In this document: piece by piece, positions 22,706 through 31,168 of the stretch
Position numbering within the stretch: the stretch's first letter is position 1
Layout: each line of letters starts with the position of its first letter
Source of the DNA: AC-32 sp049644305
GTDB taxonomy: Bacteria > Actinomycetota > Thermoleophilia > Gaiellales > Gaiellaceae
Length of the DNA: 64,000 nt
NCBI GenBank assembly: GCA_049644305.1
Contig: JBARRQ010000111.1
Coordinates: 1 to 64,000 of the forward strand
Direction: 5' to 3'
Notes under the pieces: generated by a model
Database searches by the model: none
Told to the model about the DNA's origin: nothing
Seen by the model: the letters and a program-made list of their open reading frames with translations, nothing else
Made by a program: the position numbers and the translations under genes

Positions 22706-23674
22706 GTGGCTGCGATCGAGGCAGTGGACTTGCGGCGGACCTATCGCACGACCACCGGGACTCTTCGACGGAAGACGAAGGAGATCGAGGCCGTGCGGGG
22801 CGTCAGCTTCGCGATCGAGCCGGGCGAGCTTTTCGGGCTTCTTGGGCCGAACGGCGCCGGCAAGACGACCACGATCAAGATGCTTATCACGCTGCTGATC
22901 CCGACCGCGGGGACCGCTCGAGTGCTCGGGCTCGACGTGGTGAAGGACGCACGCGAGGTTCGCAAGCGGATCGGCTACGTCTTCGGCGGGGAGCGCGGCG
23001 TCTATGAGCGTCTCTCCGGCTACGACAACCTCCGCTATTTCGCCGAGCTCTACGGGGTCCCCGCGCGTGAACAGAAGCGGCGAATCGAGCAGCTGCTGGA
23101 GCTCGTGGGGCTGAAAGGCCGCGAGCACGAGCGGGCGGAAGGGTATTCGCGCGGGATGAAGCAGCGCCTGCACGTCGCACGGGGCCTCTTGCACGACCCC
23201 GAGGTGCTCTTTCTCGACGAGCCGACGATCGGTCTCGACCCGGTCGGCGCCAGGGAGGTGCGCGCCATGATCGCCTCGCTCACGGCCGCCGGCAAGACGA
23301 TCCTCCTCACGACCCACTACATGTTCGAGGCGGATTCGCTCTGCGACCGGATCGCCGTGATCGCGCAGGGGAGCATCGTCGCGGAGGGAACGCCGGTCGA
23401 GCTCAAGCGCGGGGTTGCCGAGGGCACTGTCGTCGAGATCGAGGTCTACGGCATCGCCGAGGAGACGGTCGAGCGGGTACGAGGCTTGAACGGCGTCGTC
23501 GCCGTCGCCGTCGAGGAACGCGAGCAGGCCCAGGTTCTGGTGGTACAGACGGTGCCCGAGCTCGAGCTGACGCAATCGATTCTCGGCCACCTGGACGGTG
23601 CCGAGATCGGGCGGATCTCCCAGCGCGAGCCGACGCTCGAGGACGCCTACGTGGCCCTGGTGACGGAGGCATGA
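22706..23674 (+). CDS. ABC-2-type exporter ATP-binding protein
   Basis: 322 residues. Walker A is GPNGAGKTT, the signature is YSRGMKQRL, Walker B is EVLFLDEPTIGLDP and the switch His is in LTTHYMFEAD. The C-terminal about 90 residues form the extra domain usual in NodI/CcmA/drug-type ABC-2 ATPases. GTG start at 22706. It overlaps the first permease by 4 bases (ATGA). Substrate cannot be told; such systems export drugs, lipids or polysaccharides. Confidence 0.92.
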   Translation: MAAIEAVDLRRTYRTTTGTLRRKTKEIEAVRGVSFAIEPGELFGLLGPNGAGKTTTIKMLITLLIPTAGTARVLGLDVVKDAREVRKRIGYVFGGERGVYERLSGYDNLRYFAELYGVPAREQKRRIEQLLELVGLKGREHERAEGYSRGMKQRLHVARGLLHDPEVLFLDEPTIGLDPVGAREVRAMIASLTAAGKTILLTTHYMFEADSLCDRIAVIAQGSIVAEGTPVELKRGVAEGTVVEIEVYGIAEETVERVRGLNGVVAVAVEEREQAQVLVVQTVPELELTQSILGHLDGAEIGRISQREPTLEDAYVALVTEA

Positions 23675-24441
23675 GGACGCTGCGGCTCCTCGCGATTGGC
23701 TGGTACTTCCAGTTCAAGATGATCAGCCGGTCGCCGTTCGAGGGCATTGGCAATGTGATCTACCCCCTCTTCTTCGCCACGGTCGCGTTCTTCGTCTTCA
23801 GGGCGGGCCACAGCCCGCGGACGCTCCTCTACGCCTCGCTGGGCGCCGCGGTCATGGGGATGTGGTCGTCGGTGAGCACGACCTCCGGCGGCGCGATGCA
23901 GCGGGAGCGTTGGTGGGGGACGCTCGAGTTGCTCGTCGCCGCCCCGCGCCACTTCTCTCTCATTCTGCTGCCGGTGACCCTCGGGATGGCGACGATCGGC
24001 CTCTACAGCTTCGTTGCGACCCTGCTTTGGGGCCGCTTCCTGTTCGGAGTACATCTCTCCATCGCCCATCCGGTGCTGTTCGGGCTGGCGGTCATTGGAA
24101 CAGTCGTGTCCTTCGGCGGCCTCGGCTTCCTCTTCGCGGTCTCCTTCGTTCGCTTCCGGTCCGCGTGGGTGCTCGGAAACTTCTTCGAGTACCCGGTCTG
24201 GCTCATCGGTGGGTTCCTCGTGCCCTTGGCGCTCCTCCCGGCCTGGGTGCATCCGATCTCCTGGGCGCTGGCGCCGACCTGGGGGATGAACGCGATCCGC
24301 GAGGCGGCGCTCGGCGGCTCACCGCTCGGAGACCTCGGCCTCTGCGTCGGGCTCGGTCTGGGCTACGTGGCGTTGGGAGTGGTGATCACCGACCGCGTGC
24401 TCCGGGCGGCACGAATCAGCGGCTCCCTCTCGTTGACGTGA
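23671..24441 (+). CDS. ABC-2-type permease, subunit 1
   Basis: 256 residues with about six hydrophobic helices and the ABC-2 layout, beginning RLLAIGWYFQFKMISRSPFEG. The conserved ABC-2 segment near EYPVWLIGGFLVPLALLP is visible. It is coupled to the ATPase by ATGA and to subunit 2 by GTGA. It presumably forms a heterodimer with the next gene product in the cytoplasmic membrane. Confidence 0.85.
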   Translation: MRTLRLLAIGWYFQFKMISRSPFEGIGNVIYPLFFATVAFFVFRAGHSPRTLLYASLGAAVMGMWSSVSTTSGGAMQRERWWGTLELLVAAPRHFSLILLPVTLGMATIGLYSFVATLLWGRFLFGVHLSIAHPVLFGLAVIGTVVSFGGLGFLFAVSFVRFRSAWVLGNFFEYPVWLIGGFLVPLALLPAWVHPISWALAPTWGMNAIREAALGGSPLGDLGLCVGLGLGYVALGVVITDRVLRAARISGSLSLT

Positions 24442-25226
24442 TCGTCGCGCTCCGGATCTTCGCCGTCGGAGGCTTGACGAGCTTTCGGGCGCTCTTCTAC
24501 TGGCTCAACCCGTGGATCTACATCCCGACCCTGCTGGTCGCGCCGATCTTCCAGATCTTGCTCTTCGCCTACGTGGGACGCTCTGCTCACTTGCGCTCCG
24601 ACGAGTTCTATGTGCTGGGCAACGCGCTCCAGTACGCCTCGATTCCGTGCCTGTTCGCGATGGCGCAGTCGATCGGAGGGGAGCGCTACCAGAACACCCT
24701 GGGCGCGATCCTCGTCAGCCCGGCTGGGCGCTTCCCACTCTTCTTCGGCCGCTCGCTGCCTGTGGTGATCAACGGCGCCTTCGTGTCCGCGGTCTCGCTG
24801 GCCGTGGGCTGCCTCATCCTCGGTGTGCATCTGCCTGCCTCTTCGCTCGCGCCGATTGCCCTGGTCGTCCTGATCGCCGCTTTCTCCTGCACAGGGCTAG
24901 GCCTGGTCAACGCCGGGGTCAGCCTGCGGATCCGGGAGAACGCCGTGCTCTCGAACGTGATCTTCGGCTTCCTACTGATCTTCACCGGCGCAAACGTGCC
25001 GCTCGACGTGCTGCCCGGCTGGATGAGCACGGCGGCACAGGGAATGCCCTTCACCCACGCGATCGCCGCGGCCCGACGGCTTGCCGCCGGCGCCGGCCTC
25101 GGCGATGTCGGCGGGCTCGTGGGCGCGGAGCTGCTCGTAGGCGTGGTCTACGCTCTCATCGGGTTCATGCTGTTGCGCTGGCTCGAGATCCAGGGCCGGC
25201 GTCACGCGACACTCGAGCGTTCGTGA
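24438..25226 (+). CDS. ABC-2-type permease, subunit 2
   Basis: 262 residues from GTG 24438, which overlaps the previous stop as GTGA. Six hydrophobic segments, with the characteristic loop TGANVPLDVLPGWMSTAAQGMPFTH just before the last helices (given as landmark residues TGANVPLDVLP). It shares the fold of subunit 1 but little sequence. The stop shares a base with the ATG of the creatininase-family gene. Confidence 0.83.
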   Translation: MIVALRIFAVGGLTSFRALFYWLNPWIYIPTLLVAPIFQILLFAYVGRSAHLRSDEFYVLGNALQYASIPCLFAMAQSIGGERYQNTLGAILVSPAGRFPLFFGRSLPVVINGAFVSAVSLAVGCLILGVHLPASSLAPIALVVLIAAFSCTGLGLVNAGVSLRIRENAVLSNVIFGFLLIFTGANVPLDVLPGWMSTAAQGMPFTHAIAAARRLAAGAGLGDVGGLVGAELLVGVVYALIGFMLLRWLEIQGRRHATLERS

Positions 25227-25933
25227 TGCGAATCAGCGACTGCAACTGGATGCAGATCGAGGAGTACCTCGAGCGGGACGACCGGATCCTGCTTCCCGTC
25301 GGCTCGACCGAGCAGCACGGATACCTCTCGCTCGAGACGGACAACATCCTCGCCGAGCGGATCGCGGTCGAGGCCGCGGAGCCGCTGGGAGTGCTCGTCC
25401 TCCCAGTGCTGCCCTACGGCCTGACGCCTGCTTTCGCTGCCTTCCCGGGCAGCCCGTCACTGCGGTTCGAGACCTACGCGGCCGTCCTCGGCGACCTGCT
25501 CGACTCTTTGCACGGCCAGGGCTTCCGCCGCTTCCTGTTCGTCAACGGGCACGGCGGAAACGTCCCAGCGGCGGGCTTCGTGCGTGAGTGGGTCGGCGCG
25601 CACCCCGACGCGCAGGCGATCTTCCACAGCTGGTGGTCGAGCGAGCGGGTGCTCGCCGCAGCGCGGGAGATCGACCCTGAGCCGAGCCACGCGAACTGGT
25701 TCGAGAACTTCCCGTGGACCCGCCTCGAAGGAGTTCGGCTGCCGGAAGGACGAAAGCCGAAGCTCGACGAGGCCGCCTACCGCGTCGCTGGGCCCGAGGC
25801 GATGCGAGAGCTTCTCGGCGACGGAGTCTTCGAGGGCGCCTACGCACTGCCGGACGAGCAGGTGGCACCGGTCTGGCAAGCGGGCGTCGAGGAGGTGCGG
25901 GACCTCCTCGAGAGCGGATGGCGGTCAGGCTGA
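25226..25933 (+). CDS. Creatininase-family amidohydrolase
   Basis: 235 residues of the creatininase/MftE/ArfB family, metal-dependent amide hydrolases. Metal-site motifs are PVGSTEQHGYLSLETD (Glu, His, Asp) and FVNGHGGN. The family includes creatininase, the mycofactocin peptidase MftE and the FAPy deformylase ArfB; the sequence does not decide between them. ATG at 25226 shares a base with the permease TGA, and the gene overlaps the next by 16 bases. Its place downstream of an exporter suggests a processing step, but the substrate is unknown. Confidence 0.85.
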   Translation: MRISDCNWMQIEEYLERDDRILLPVGSTEQHGYLSLETDNILAERIAVEAAEPLGVLVLPVLPYGLTPAFAAFPGSPSLRFETYAAVLGDLLDSLHGQGFRRFLFVNGHGGNVPAAGFVREWVGAHPDAQAIFHSWWSSERVLAAAREIDPEPSHANWFENFPWTRLEGVRLPEGRKPKLDEAAYRVAGPEAMRELLGDGVFEGAYALPDEQVAPVWQAGVEEVRDLLESGWRSG

Positions 25934-26592
25934 CGCTCGCTGTGCTCGCTGCGCTTGCCGTCTCGTCGAGCGGCGGCGAGATCGACCGCCTTCCCACGCG
26001 CGCGAAGATCGTCGCCCTCACCTTCGACGCCGGGGGTAACGACGCCGGTGCTGCGCGGCTGGTGCGGACACTCGAACGCGATCACGTGCGGGCCACGTTC
26101 TTCCTCACCGGCCGCTTCGCGCGCACCTATCCCCGGCTCGCGCGCACGCTCGGCCGGCGCTTCGCGATCGGCAACCACACGTACAGCCATCCGAACCTGA
26201 CCGGGCTTCCCTCGCCGCTCGTGCGCCAGGAGATCCAGCGCGGCGCCTTTTGGATCCGGGCGAAAACCGGGCGCGATCCGCGCCCGCTCTTCCGCTTCCC
26301 CTACGGCGCCCGAGACGCGCGAACCATTGCGATCGCCCGCTCGCTCGGTTACGCGGACGTCTACTGGTCGACCGATACGTGGGGGTGGATGGGCTCCCCC
26401 GCGCAGTCCCGCGCCGGAGTCGTCCACCGGGTTCTCGAGCGCGTCCGGCCGGGCGAGATCGTGCTGATGCACGTGGGCGCCTCGAGGGACGGCTCCACCT
26501 TGGACGCGGCCGCGCTTCCGACAGTGATCCGGGACCTCCGCGCTCGTGGGTATCGCTTCGTCACGCTGCGTCCCTGGGTGCGCCGGGCGTGA
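25918..26592 (+). CDS. Polysaccharide deacetylase (NodB family), secreted
   Basis: 224 residues. A short signal-like N-terminus (AVRLTLAVLAALAVSSS) precedes a NodB domain. Motif 1 is ALTFDAGGND, so the second Asp of the classical TFDDG is Ala, as in a known actinobacterial subgroup. Motif 2 is GNHTYSHPN with both histidines, motif 3 is RFPYGARD, and WSTDTWGW follows. Probably a peptidoglycan or exopolysaccharide N-deacetylase outside the membrane. The start at 25918 lies inside the previous gene, and the stop overlaps pdxH as GTGA. Confidence 0.85.
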   Translation: MAVRLTLAVLAALAVSSSGGEIDRLPTRAKIVALTFDAGGNDAGAARLVRTLERDHVRATFFLTGRFARTYPRLARTLGRRFAIGNHTYSHPNLTGLPSPLVRQEIQRGAFWIRAKTGRDPRPLFRFPYGARDARTIAIARSLGYADVYWSTDTWGWMGSPAQSRAGVVHRVLERVRPGEIVLMHVGASRDGSTLDAAALPTVIRDLRARGYRFVTLRPWVRRA

Positions 26593-27167
26593 AGAGTGAC
26601 GATCCCGTCGCGCTTTTCAACCAATGGCTTTCCGAGGCGAGGGAGGCAGGGTTGCCGCTTCCGGAGGCGATGACGCTCGCGACCGCCGACTCCTCCGGAC
26701 GTCCTTCGGCGCGAATGCTGCTGTTGAAGGGGGCCGACGAGCACGGCTTCACGTTCTTCACCGGCTACGACAGCCGCAAGGGTCGCGAGCTCGATGAGAA
26801 CCCGCGGGCGGCAATCGTCGTCTACTGGCACCCGCTCGGCCGCCAGGTGCGCATCGAGGGACCGGTGCGGAAAGTCTCGCCGCAGGAGTCGGACGCGTAC
26901 TGGGCAACCCGTCCGCCGCGGAGCCGCGCGGCCGCCGCCGCCTCGGACCAGAGCTCCGCAATCGAGAGCCTGGAAGAGCTGGAGGCGGAGGCCGCGCGCT
27001 TGCTCGCCGAGCACTCCGGCGAGGTTCCGCGCCCAGACCGATGGGGCGGCTACGTCCTCGAGCCCGAGGCAATCGAGCTCTGGCAGCACCGCGACGACCG
27101 TCTACACGAGCGAGTCAGGTACACGCGCGCGCGCGAGGGCTGGCGGGTGGAGAGGCTCGCTCCCTAG
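26589..27167 (+). CDS. pdxH: Pyridoxamine/pyridoxine 5'-phosphate oxidase
   Basis: 192 residues of the FMN-dependent PNPOx family, which makes pyridoxal 5'-phosphate. Landmarks are SARMLLLKGADEHGFTFFTGY, AIVVYWHPLGRQVRIEG (FMN and substrate contacts), and the C-terminal domain ending ELWQHRDDRLHERVRY. GTG start at 26589 (GTGA overlap). It is last of six coupled genes. Its TAG and the TAG of the convergent oppF-like gene share the palindrome CTAG at 27164-27167. Confidence 0.93.
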   Translation: MKSDDPVALFNQWLSEAREAGLPLPEAMTLATADSSGRPSARMLLLKGADEHGFTFFTGYDSRKGRELDENPRAAIVVYWHPLGRQVRIEGPVRKVSPQESDAYWATRPPRSRAAAAASDQSSAIESLEELEAEAARLLAEHSGEVPRPDRWGGYVLEPEAIELWQHRDDRLHERVRYTRAREGWRVERLAP

Positions 27168-28159
27168 GCGCGGATGCAGGCGGCTCGCTGCCCTGGGGCC
27201 ACGGGCTCCAGCGCGGGATCGACCTGCCGGCACTCCGGGATCGCGATCGGACAGCGCGGGTGGAAGCGGCAGCCCTCGGGGATCCGCACGGCGTCAGGGG
27301 TCTCGCCGGAAAGGATCTCGGGCCTGATCCGCTCGCGAGGGTCGCGACGCGGCACGACCGAGAGCAATGCCTTGGTATACGGGTGACGCGGGTCCCGCAC
27401 GACGGCCTCGGCAGGGCCTTCCTCGACGATGCGGCCGAGGTACATGACGGCGATGCGGTCGGCGAAGCGGGCGGCCGTGGAGAGGTCGTGGGTGATCATG
27501 AGGATGCCGAGCCCGCCTTCCCGGAGGCGGTCGAGGAGAGCGAGCACGCCCGCACGTACGGAAACGTCGAGCATCGAGACGGGCTCGTCGGCGACGAGCA
27601 GGTCGGGACTGAGCACGATGCTTGCCGCGATTGCGACCCGCTGGCGCTGACCGCCGGAGAGCTCGTGTGGATAGCGCTCCAGGAAGAGCTCGGGCGGCGT
27701 CAGCTCGACGCGCGTTAGCGCGTCTCTGACGAGCTCGAGCCTTTCTGCCCGCGAGCCGCCGGCCCGGTGGATGAGCAGCGGCTCCTCGACTGTTGCCCCC
27801 ACGGACAACCGTGGGTCGAGCGACTCGTAAGGATCCTGGTAGATGATCTGCATGCGCCGCCGGAGAGGACGCAGAGCGCGGTGGGACAGCATCGTGATGT
27901 CCTGTCCGTCGAAGCTGACCCGCCCTCCGTCAGGCTCCAGCAGCCGCAGAACCGTCTGTCCGGTGGTCGTCTTCCCGCAGCCTGACTCGCCGACGAGCGC
28001 AAGCAGCTCGCCCCGCCGAAGCCCGAAGCTGACGCCGTCGACCGCGTGCACCCTCTGCTCCGGCCGGCGCCTGAGCGTGCCGAGAAGTCCCCGCGGGACG
28101 GGGTATTGGACGACGAGGTCCTCGATCTCGACGAGTGGCCCGGCACCGTTGGAAGTCAT
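27164..28159 (-). CDS. Dipeptide/oligopeptide ABC transporter ATP-binding protein (DppF/OppF type)
   Basis: 331 residues. Walker A is GESGCGKTT, the signature is LSGGQRQRV, Walker B is LLVADEPVSMLD, and the C-terminal OppF-type cysteine-bearing region is GCRFHPRCPIAIPECRQ. It couples ATP hydrolysis to import. It lies 97 bases downstream of the partner ATPase, a gap holding a REP-like element, so it is the last gene of the peptide operon. Start ATG at 28159. Confidence 0.92.
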   Translation of the reverse strand: MTSNGAGPLVEIEDLVVQYPVPRGLLGTLRRRPEQRVHAVDGVSFGLRRGELLALVGESGCGKTTTGQTVLRLLEPDGGRVSFDGQDITMLSHRALRPLRRRMQIIYQDPYESLDPRLSVGATVEEPLLIHRAGGSRAERLELVRDALTRVELTPPELFLERYPHELSGGQRQRVAIAASIVLSPDLLVADEPVSMLDVSVRAGVLALLDRLREGGLGILMITHDLSTAARFADRIAVMYLGRIVEEGPAEAVVRDPRHPYTKALLSVVPRRDPRERIRPEILSGETPDAVRIPEGCRFHPRCPIAIPECRQVDPALEPVAPGQRAACIRA

Positions 28160-28204
28160 GCGCGAACCTTCTGACGAACTTGGTATCGACCGGTCAGTTC
28201 AGAC

Positions 28205-28258
28205 GGCCGCGCGGGCAAAGCCCGCGCTGCCTGAGAGAGACACCGCAAGCGGCGTCTC
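28205..28258. repeat. REP-like twin-hairpin element B
   Basis: Same plan as the element at 22630: a 12-nt-arm hairpin with one mismatch around AAA (GCGGGC-AAA-GCCCGC core, 28205-28231), then a 10-nt-arm hairpin around AA (ACCGC-AA-GCGGC core, 28237-28258). Stem bases differ from element A by paired, compensatory changes while the loops are identical. Its outer base pairs overlap the stop codon of the upstream ATPase gene (28257-28259). Confidence 0.7.
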
Positions 28259-29231
28259 ATGCCGGGACCTCGGCGGCGACGTCGTTCAGGTGGCAGGCAG
28301 CGGCGCGCTTGCCCCCGAGATCCTTGAGGAGCGGCCGCTCGTCGGAACAGCGCGCGAAAGCTCGGTCACAGCGCGGCTGGAACGGGCAGCCGACGAGCGG
28401 GCGGTCGAGCCGCGGCGGTGCGCCGGGGATGGAGATCGGCGACTCGCCGCCGTAGAGATCGGGCGTCGCGGCGAAGAGCAGGCGCGTGTAGGGGTGGCGG
28501 GGGTCGTGGTAGAGGGCGTCGACCGAGCCCTCCTCGACGATCTCGCCCGCGTACATCACCGCCGCGCGGTCGCAAAGCTGCGCCACCACGGGCAGGTCAT
28601 GAGTGACGAGCAGGAGCGCGAGCCCGAAGTCGCGGCAGAGGCCGTCGAGGAGCTCGAGGATCTGCGCCTGCACCATTACGTCGAGCGCCGTCGTCGGCTC
28701 GTCCGCGATCAGCACGCTCGGGTTGCAGGCGAGCGCCATCGCGATCGCCGCCCGCTGGCGCATGCCGCCCGAGAACTCGTGCGGAAAACGGTCGGCGCGG
28801 TGCGCGGGGATGCCGACCGACTCGAGCAGCTCTCCGACACGGGCGCGCGCCTCGCGGCCCGAGCTGCGGCCGTGCAGCTCCAGCGCTTCGCTGATCTGCG
28901 ACCCCACCGTCTTGACCGGGTTGAGGGCATTCATGGCGCCCTGGAAGACGATCGCGAGGTCGACCCAGCGGTGCGGCCGGATCGTCTCCTCGCCGCCGGC
29001 GAGGATGTCGCTGCCGTTTAGGAGCACGCGGCCGGAGACGCTCGCACTCGGGGGGAGAAGCCCGAGCAGGCCGAGCACGGTCGTGGTCTTTCCGCAACCC
29101 GACTCGCCCACGAGACCGAGGCGCTCGCCCGGGTCGAGCGAGAGGCTCACGCCCTGGACGGCGTGCAGCTCCTGGGCGCCGGGGAGATCGAACCAGACGT
29201 GCAGCTCCTCCAGCTCGAGCAGGGCGCTCAA
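28257..29231 (-). CDS. Dipeptide/oligopeptide ABC transporter ATP-binding protein (DppD/OppD type)
   Basis: 324 residues from TTG 29231, which overlaps the permease stop as TTGA. Walker A is GESGCGKTTT, the signature is FSGGMRQRA, Walker B is VLIADEPTTALD, and the C-terminal motif is GCPFQPRCDRAFARC. It pairs with the DppF-type ATPase. The final codons sit in the REP-like element, which may stabilise the upstream mRNA or reduce expression of the last gene. Confidence 0.92.
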   Translation of the reverse strand: MSALLELEELHVWFDLPGAQELHAVQGVSLSLDPGERLGLVGESGCGKTTTVLGLLGLLPPSASVSGRVLLNGSDILAGGEETIRPHRWVDLAIVFQGAMNALNPVKTVGSQISEALELHGRSSGREARARVGELLESVGIPAHRADRFPHEFSGGMRQRAAIAMALACNPSVLIADEPTTALDVMVQAQILELLDGLCRDFGLALLLVTHDLPVVAQLCDRAAVMYAGEIVEEGSVDALYHDPRHPYTRLLFAATPDLYGGESPISIPGAPPRLDRPLVGCPFQPRCDRAFARCSDERPLLKDLGGKRAAACHLNDVAAEVPA

Positions 29232-30184
29232 AGCGACTCGGCGCTCCGGCCGACTAGAGGACGGAGCCTGAAGGTCCTGGCGGACAGGTGGGCCACGCGA
29301 AGGCGCGGGTTGAGCGCGTCCTCGAGCGCGCCGCCTATCAGGCTGCAGCTCAGGATGATCACCGCCACGAGCGCGCCGGGCGGCACGATCGCCCACCACG
29401 CGCCCGTCGAGATTGCCGCCCGCTGGAAGGCGTTCTCGATCACCTTGCCGAGCGAGATCCGGCTCGGGTCGCCGAGGCCGAGGAACGAGAGCGCCGTCTC
29501 GTCGAAGATCGCGACCGCGATCGTGAGGACCGTGTTGGCGATCAGCAGCGGGGCCACCTGCGGCAGCACGTGCCGGAAGACGATCCGCGTGTGGCCGGCG
29601 CCGAGGGCACGTGCGCGTTTGACGTAGACCCGCTCGCGCACGCTCTTCACCTGCGCCCGGATGACCCGCGCCGTGCTGGTCCAGAGGAGGATCCCGATCA
29701 CGATCACGATGTGGAAGAGGCTCGGGCCCCAGATCGCCGCGACGACGATCATCAGGGGCACGTCCGGGATCACGAGGAAGTAGTCGGTGATCCGCATCAG
29801 GATCGTGTCGACCTTGCCGCCGAAATAGCCGGCCGCGACCCCGATCGTCCCGCCGATTACCATCGAGACGAGGGTCGCCGCGAACCCGACGACGAGCGAG
29901 ATCCGCGCCCCCCACATCAGTAGCGTGACCATGTCGATGCCGCCGTCGTCGAGGCCGAGAGGGTGGCTCCACGAGGGATGACCGAAGACCGGGCCGACCT
30001 GCTTGTGCAGGTCGTAGGGCGCGAGCACGGGCGCCAGCACGGCCGCGAAGACGACGAGGAGCAGGATCGCCGCGCCCACGGCGGCCGACGGTCTGCGCCT
30101 GATTGTCTCGAGGACGATCCCGCGCCGCGACCGGACAGGCTCGGACTCGTCGAGCGCGGCCGGTTCCTGCAGGACAACGCTCAC
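29228..30184 (-). CDS. Peptide ABC transporter permease (DppC/OppC type)
   Basis: 318 residues from GTG 30184 (GTGA overlap with the other permease). An N-terminal OppC_N helix (RRRPSAAVGAAILLLVVFAA) precedes six helices of a BPD_transp_1 domain. The EAA-loop region is KRARALGAGHTRIVFRHVLPQ. The DPSRISLGKVIENA segment is typical of DppC. Inner-membrane half of the importer. Confidence 0.92.
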   Translation of the reverse strand: MSVVLQEPAALDESEPVRSRRGIVLETIRRRPSAAVGAAILLLVVFAAVLAPVLAPYDLHKQVGPVFGHPSWSHPLGLDDGGIDMVTLLMWGARISLVVGFAATLVSMVIGGTIGVAAGYFGGKVDTILMRITDYFLVIPDVPLMIVVAAIWGPSLFHIVIVIGILLWTSTARVIRAQVKSVRERVYVKRARALGAGHTRIVFRHVLPQVAPLLIANTVLTIAVAIFDETALSFLGLGDPSRISLGKVIENAFQRAAISTGAWWAIVPPGALVAVIILSCSLIGGALEDALNPRLRVAHLSARTFRLRPLVGRSAESL

Positions 30185-31143
30185 GTTGTGATCCTCGGGT
30201 CGAGCTTGAAGTAGAGGAGGTCGGCGACGAGGTTGAAGAACACGACCGAGAACGTGAGCAGCAGGAACGATCCCTGGAGCATCGGGTAGTCCCGCTGCAG
30301 GACGGCGTCGTAGACGGCGCGCCCAAGGCCCGGCCAGGAGAAGACCGTCTCGACGAGGATCGCGCCCGCGACGATGTAACCGAGGGAGAGTGCGACCAGC
30401 GTCGCGATCGGGAGCATCGCGTTCCGGAGCGCGTGCCGGCGCAGGACCGCGGACGGCTTGAGCCCCTTGGCACGGGCCGTGAGGATGTAGTCCTCGCCGA
30501 GCGTCTCGAGCATTGCCGAGCGTACGATCAGGGTGTACTCGCCGTAGAGCACGAGCCCGAGCGTCAGCGACGGCAGCGCGATGTGCTCTGCGAGATCCTT
30601 GAGGTGCGTCCAGAACGACGGGTTGATGAGGAAGTCGTTCGTCATTCCGCCGGTCGGGAGCACGCCGGTGAACAGGATCACCAGCATCAGGCCGAGCCAG
30701 TGAGTCGGCATCGAGTAGAAGCCGAGTGCAGTCGTGACCGTCGCCCCCTCGAGTGCCGTGCCGCGCCGCCAGGCGGCGATAACGCCGGTCAAGGTCCCGA
30801 GGACGATCGAGAACAGCGTGCCGAGCAGCACCATCGGAGTCGTGTTCTTGAGCGCGACCCACACGTTGTGCGAGACGGGCTGCTGGTTCTCGAAGGAAAT
30901 GCCGAGATTGCCGCGCGCGAGCTGTTTCAGGTAGATGACGTACTGGGCTCCTTTCGACTTGTCGAGCCCGAACTCGCGCTTCAGCTCCTGGTGCAGCTCC
31001 GGCGTCGCGTGCGGAACGCGCGCCAGGTTCGAGACGGCGCTCCCCGGCGCCAGCCGGAAGAGCGCGAAGTTGAGCGTGATCGCGACGAAGACCGTGATCG
31101 CCGCGAAACCGATTCGCTTGATGACGTAGTCGGCGCCTCTCAT
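30181..31143 (-). CDS. Peptide ABC transporter permease (DppB/OppB type)
   Basis: 320 residues with the DppB layout: first helix at IGFAAITVFVAITLNFALFRL, then the long periplasmic loop, then the permease core with the EAA motif ARAKGLKPSAVLRRHALRN and the C-terminal VETVFSWPGLGRAVYDAV. ATG at 31143, 25 bases after the binding-protein gene. Confidence 0.92.
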   Translation of the reverse strand: MRGADYVIKRIGFAAITVFVAITLNFALFRLAPGSAVSNLARVPHATPELHQELKREFGLDKSKGAQYVIYLKQLARGNLGISFENQQPVSHNVWVALKNTTPMVLLGTLFSIVLGTLTGVIAAWRRGTALEGATVTTALGFYSMPTHWLGLMLVILFTGVLPTGGMTNDFLINPSFWTHLKDLAEHIALPSLTLGLVLYGEYTLIVRSAMLETLGEDYILTARAKGLKPSAVLRRHALRNAMLPIATLVALSLGYIVAGAILVETVFSWPGLGRAVYDAVLQRDYPMLQGSFLLLTFSVVFFNLVADLLYFKLDPRITT

Positions 31144-31168
31144 GTCCTCGACGGCGCTCGCGCCGGCG

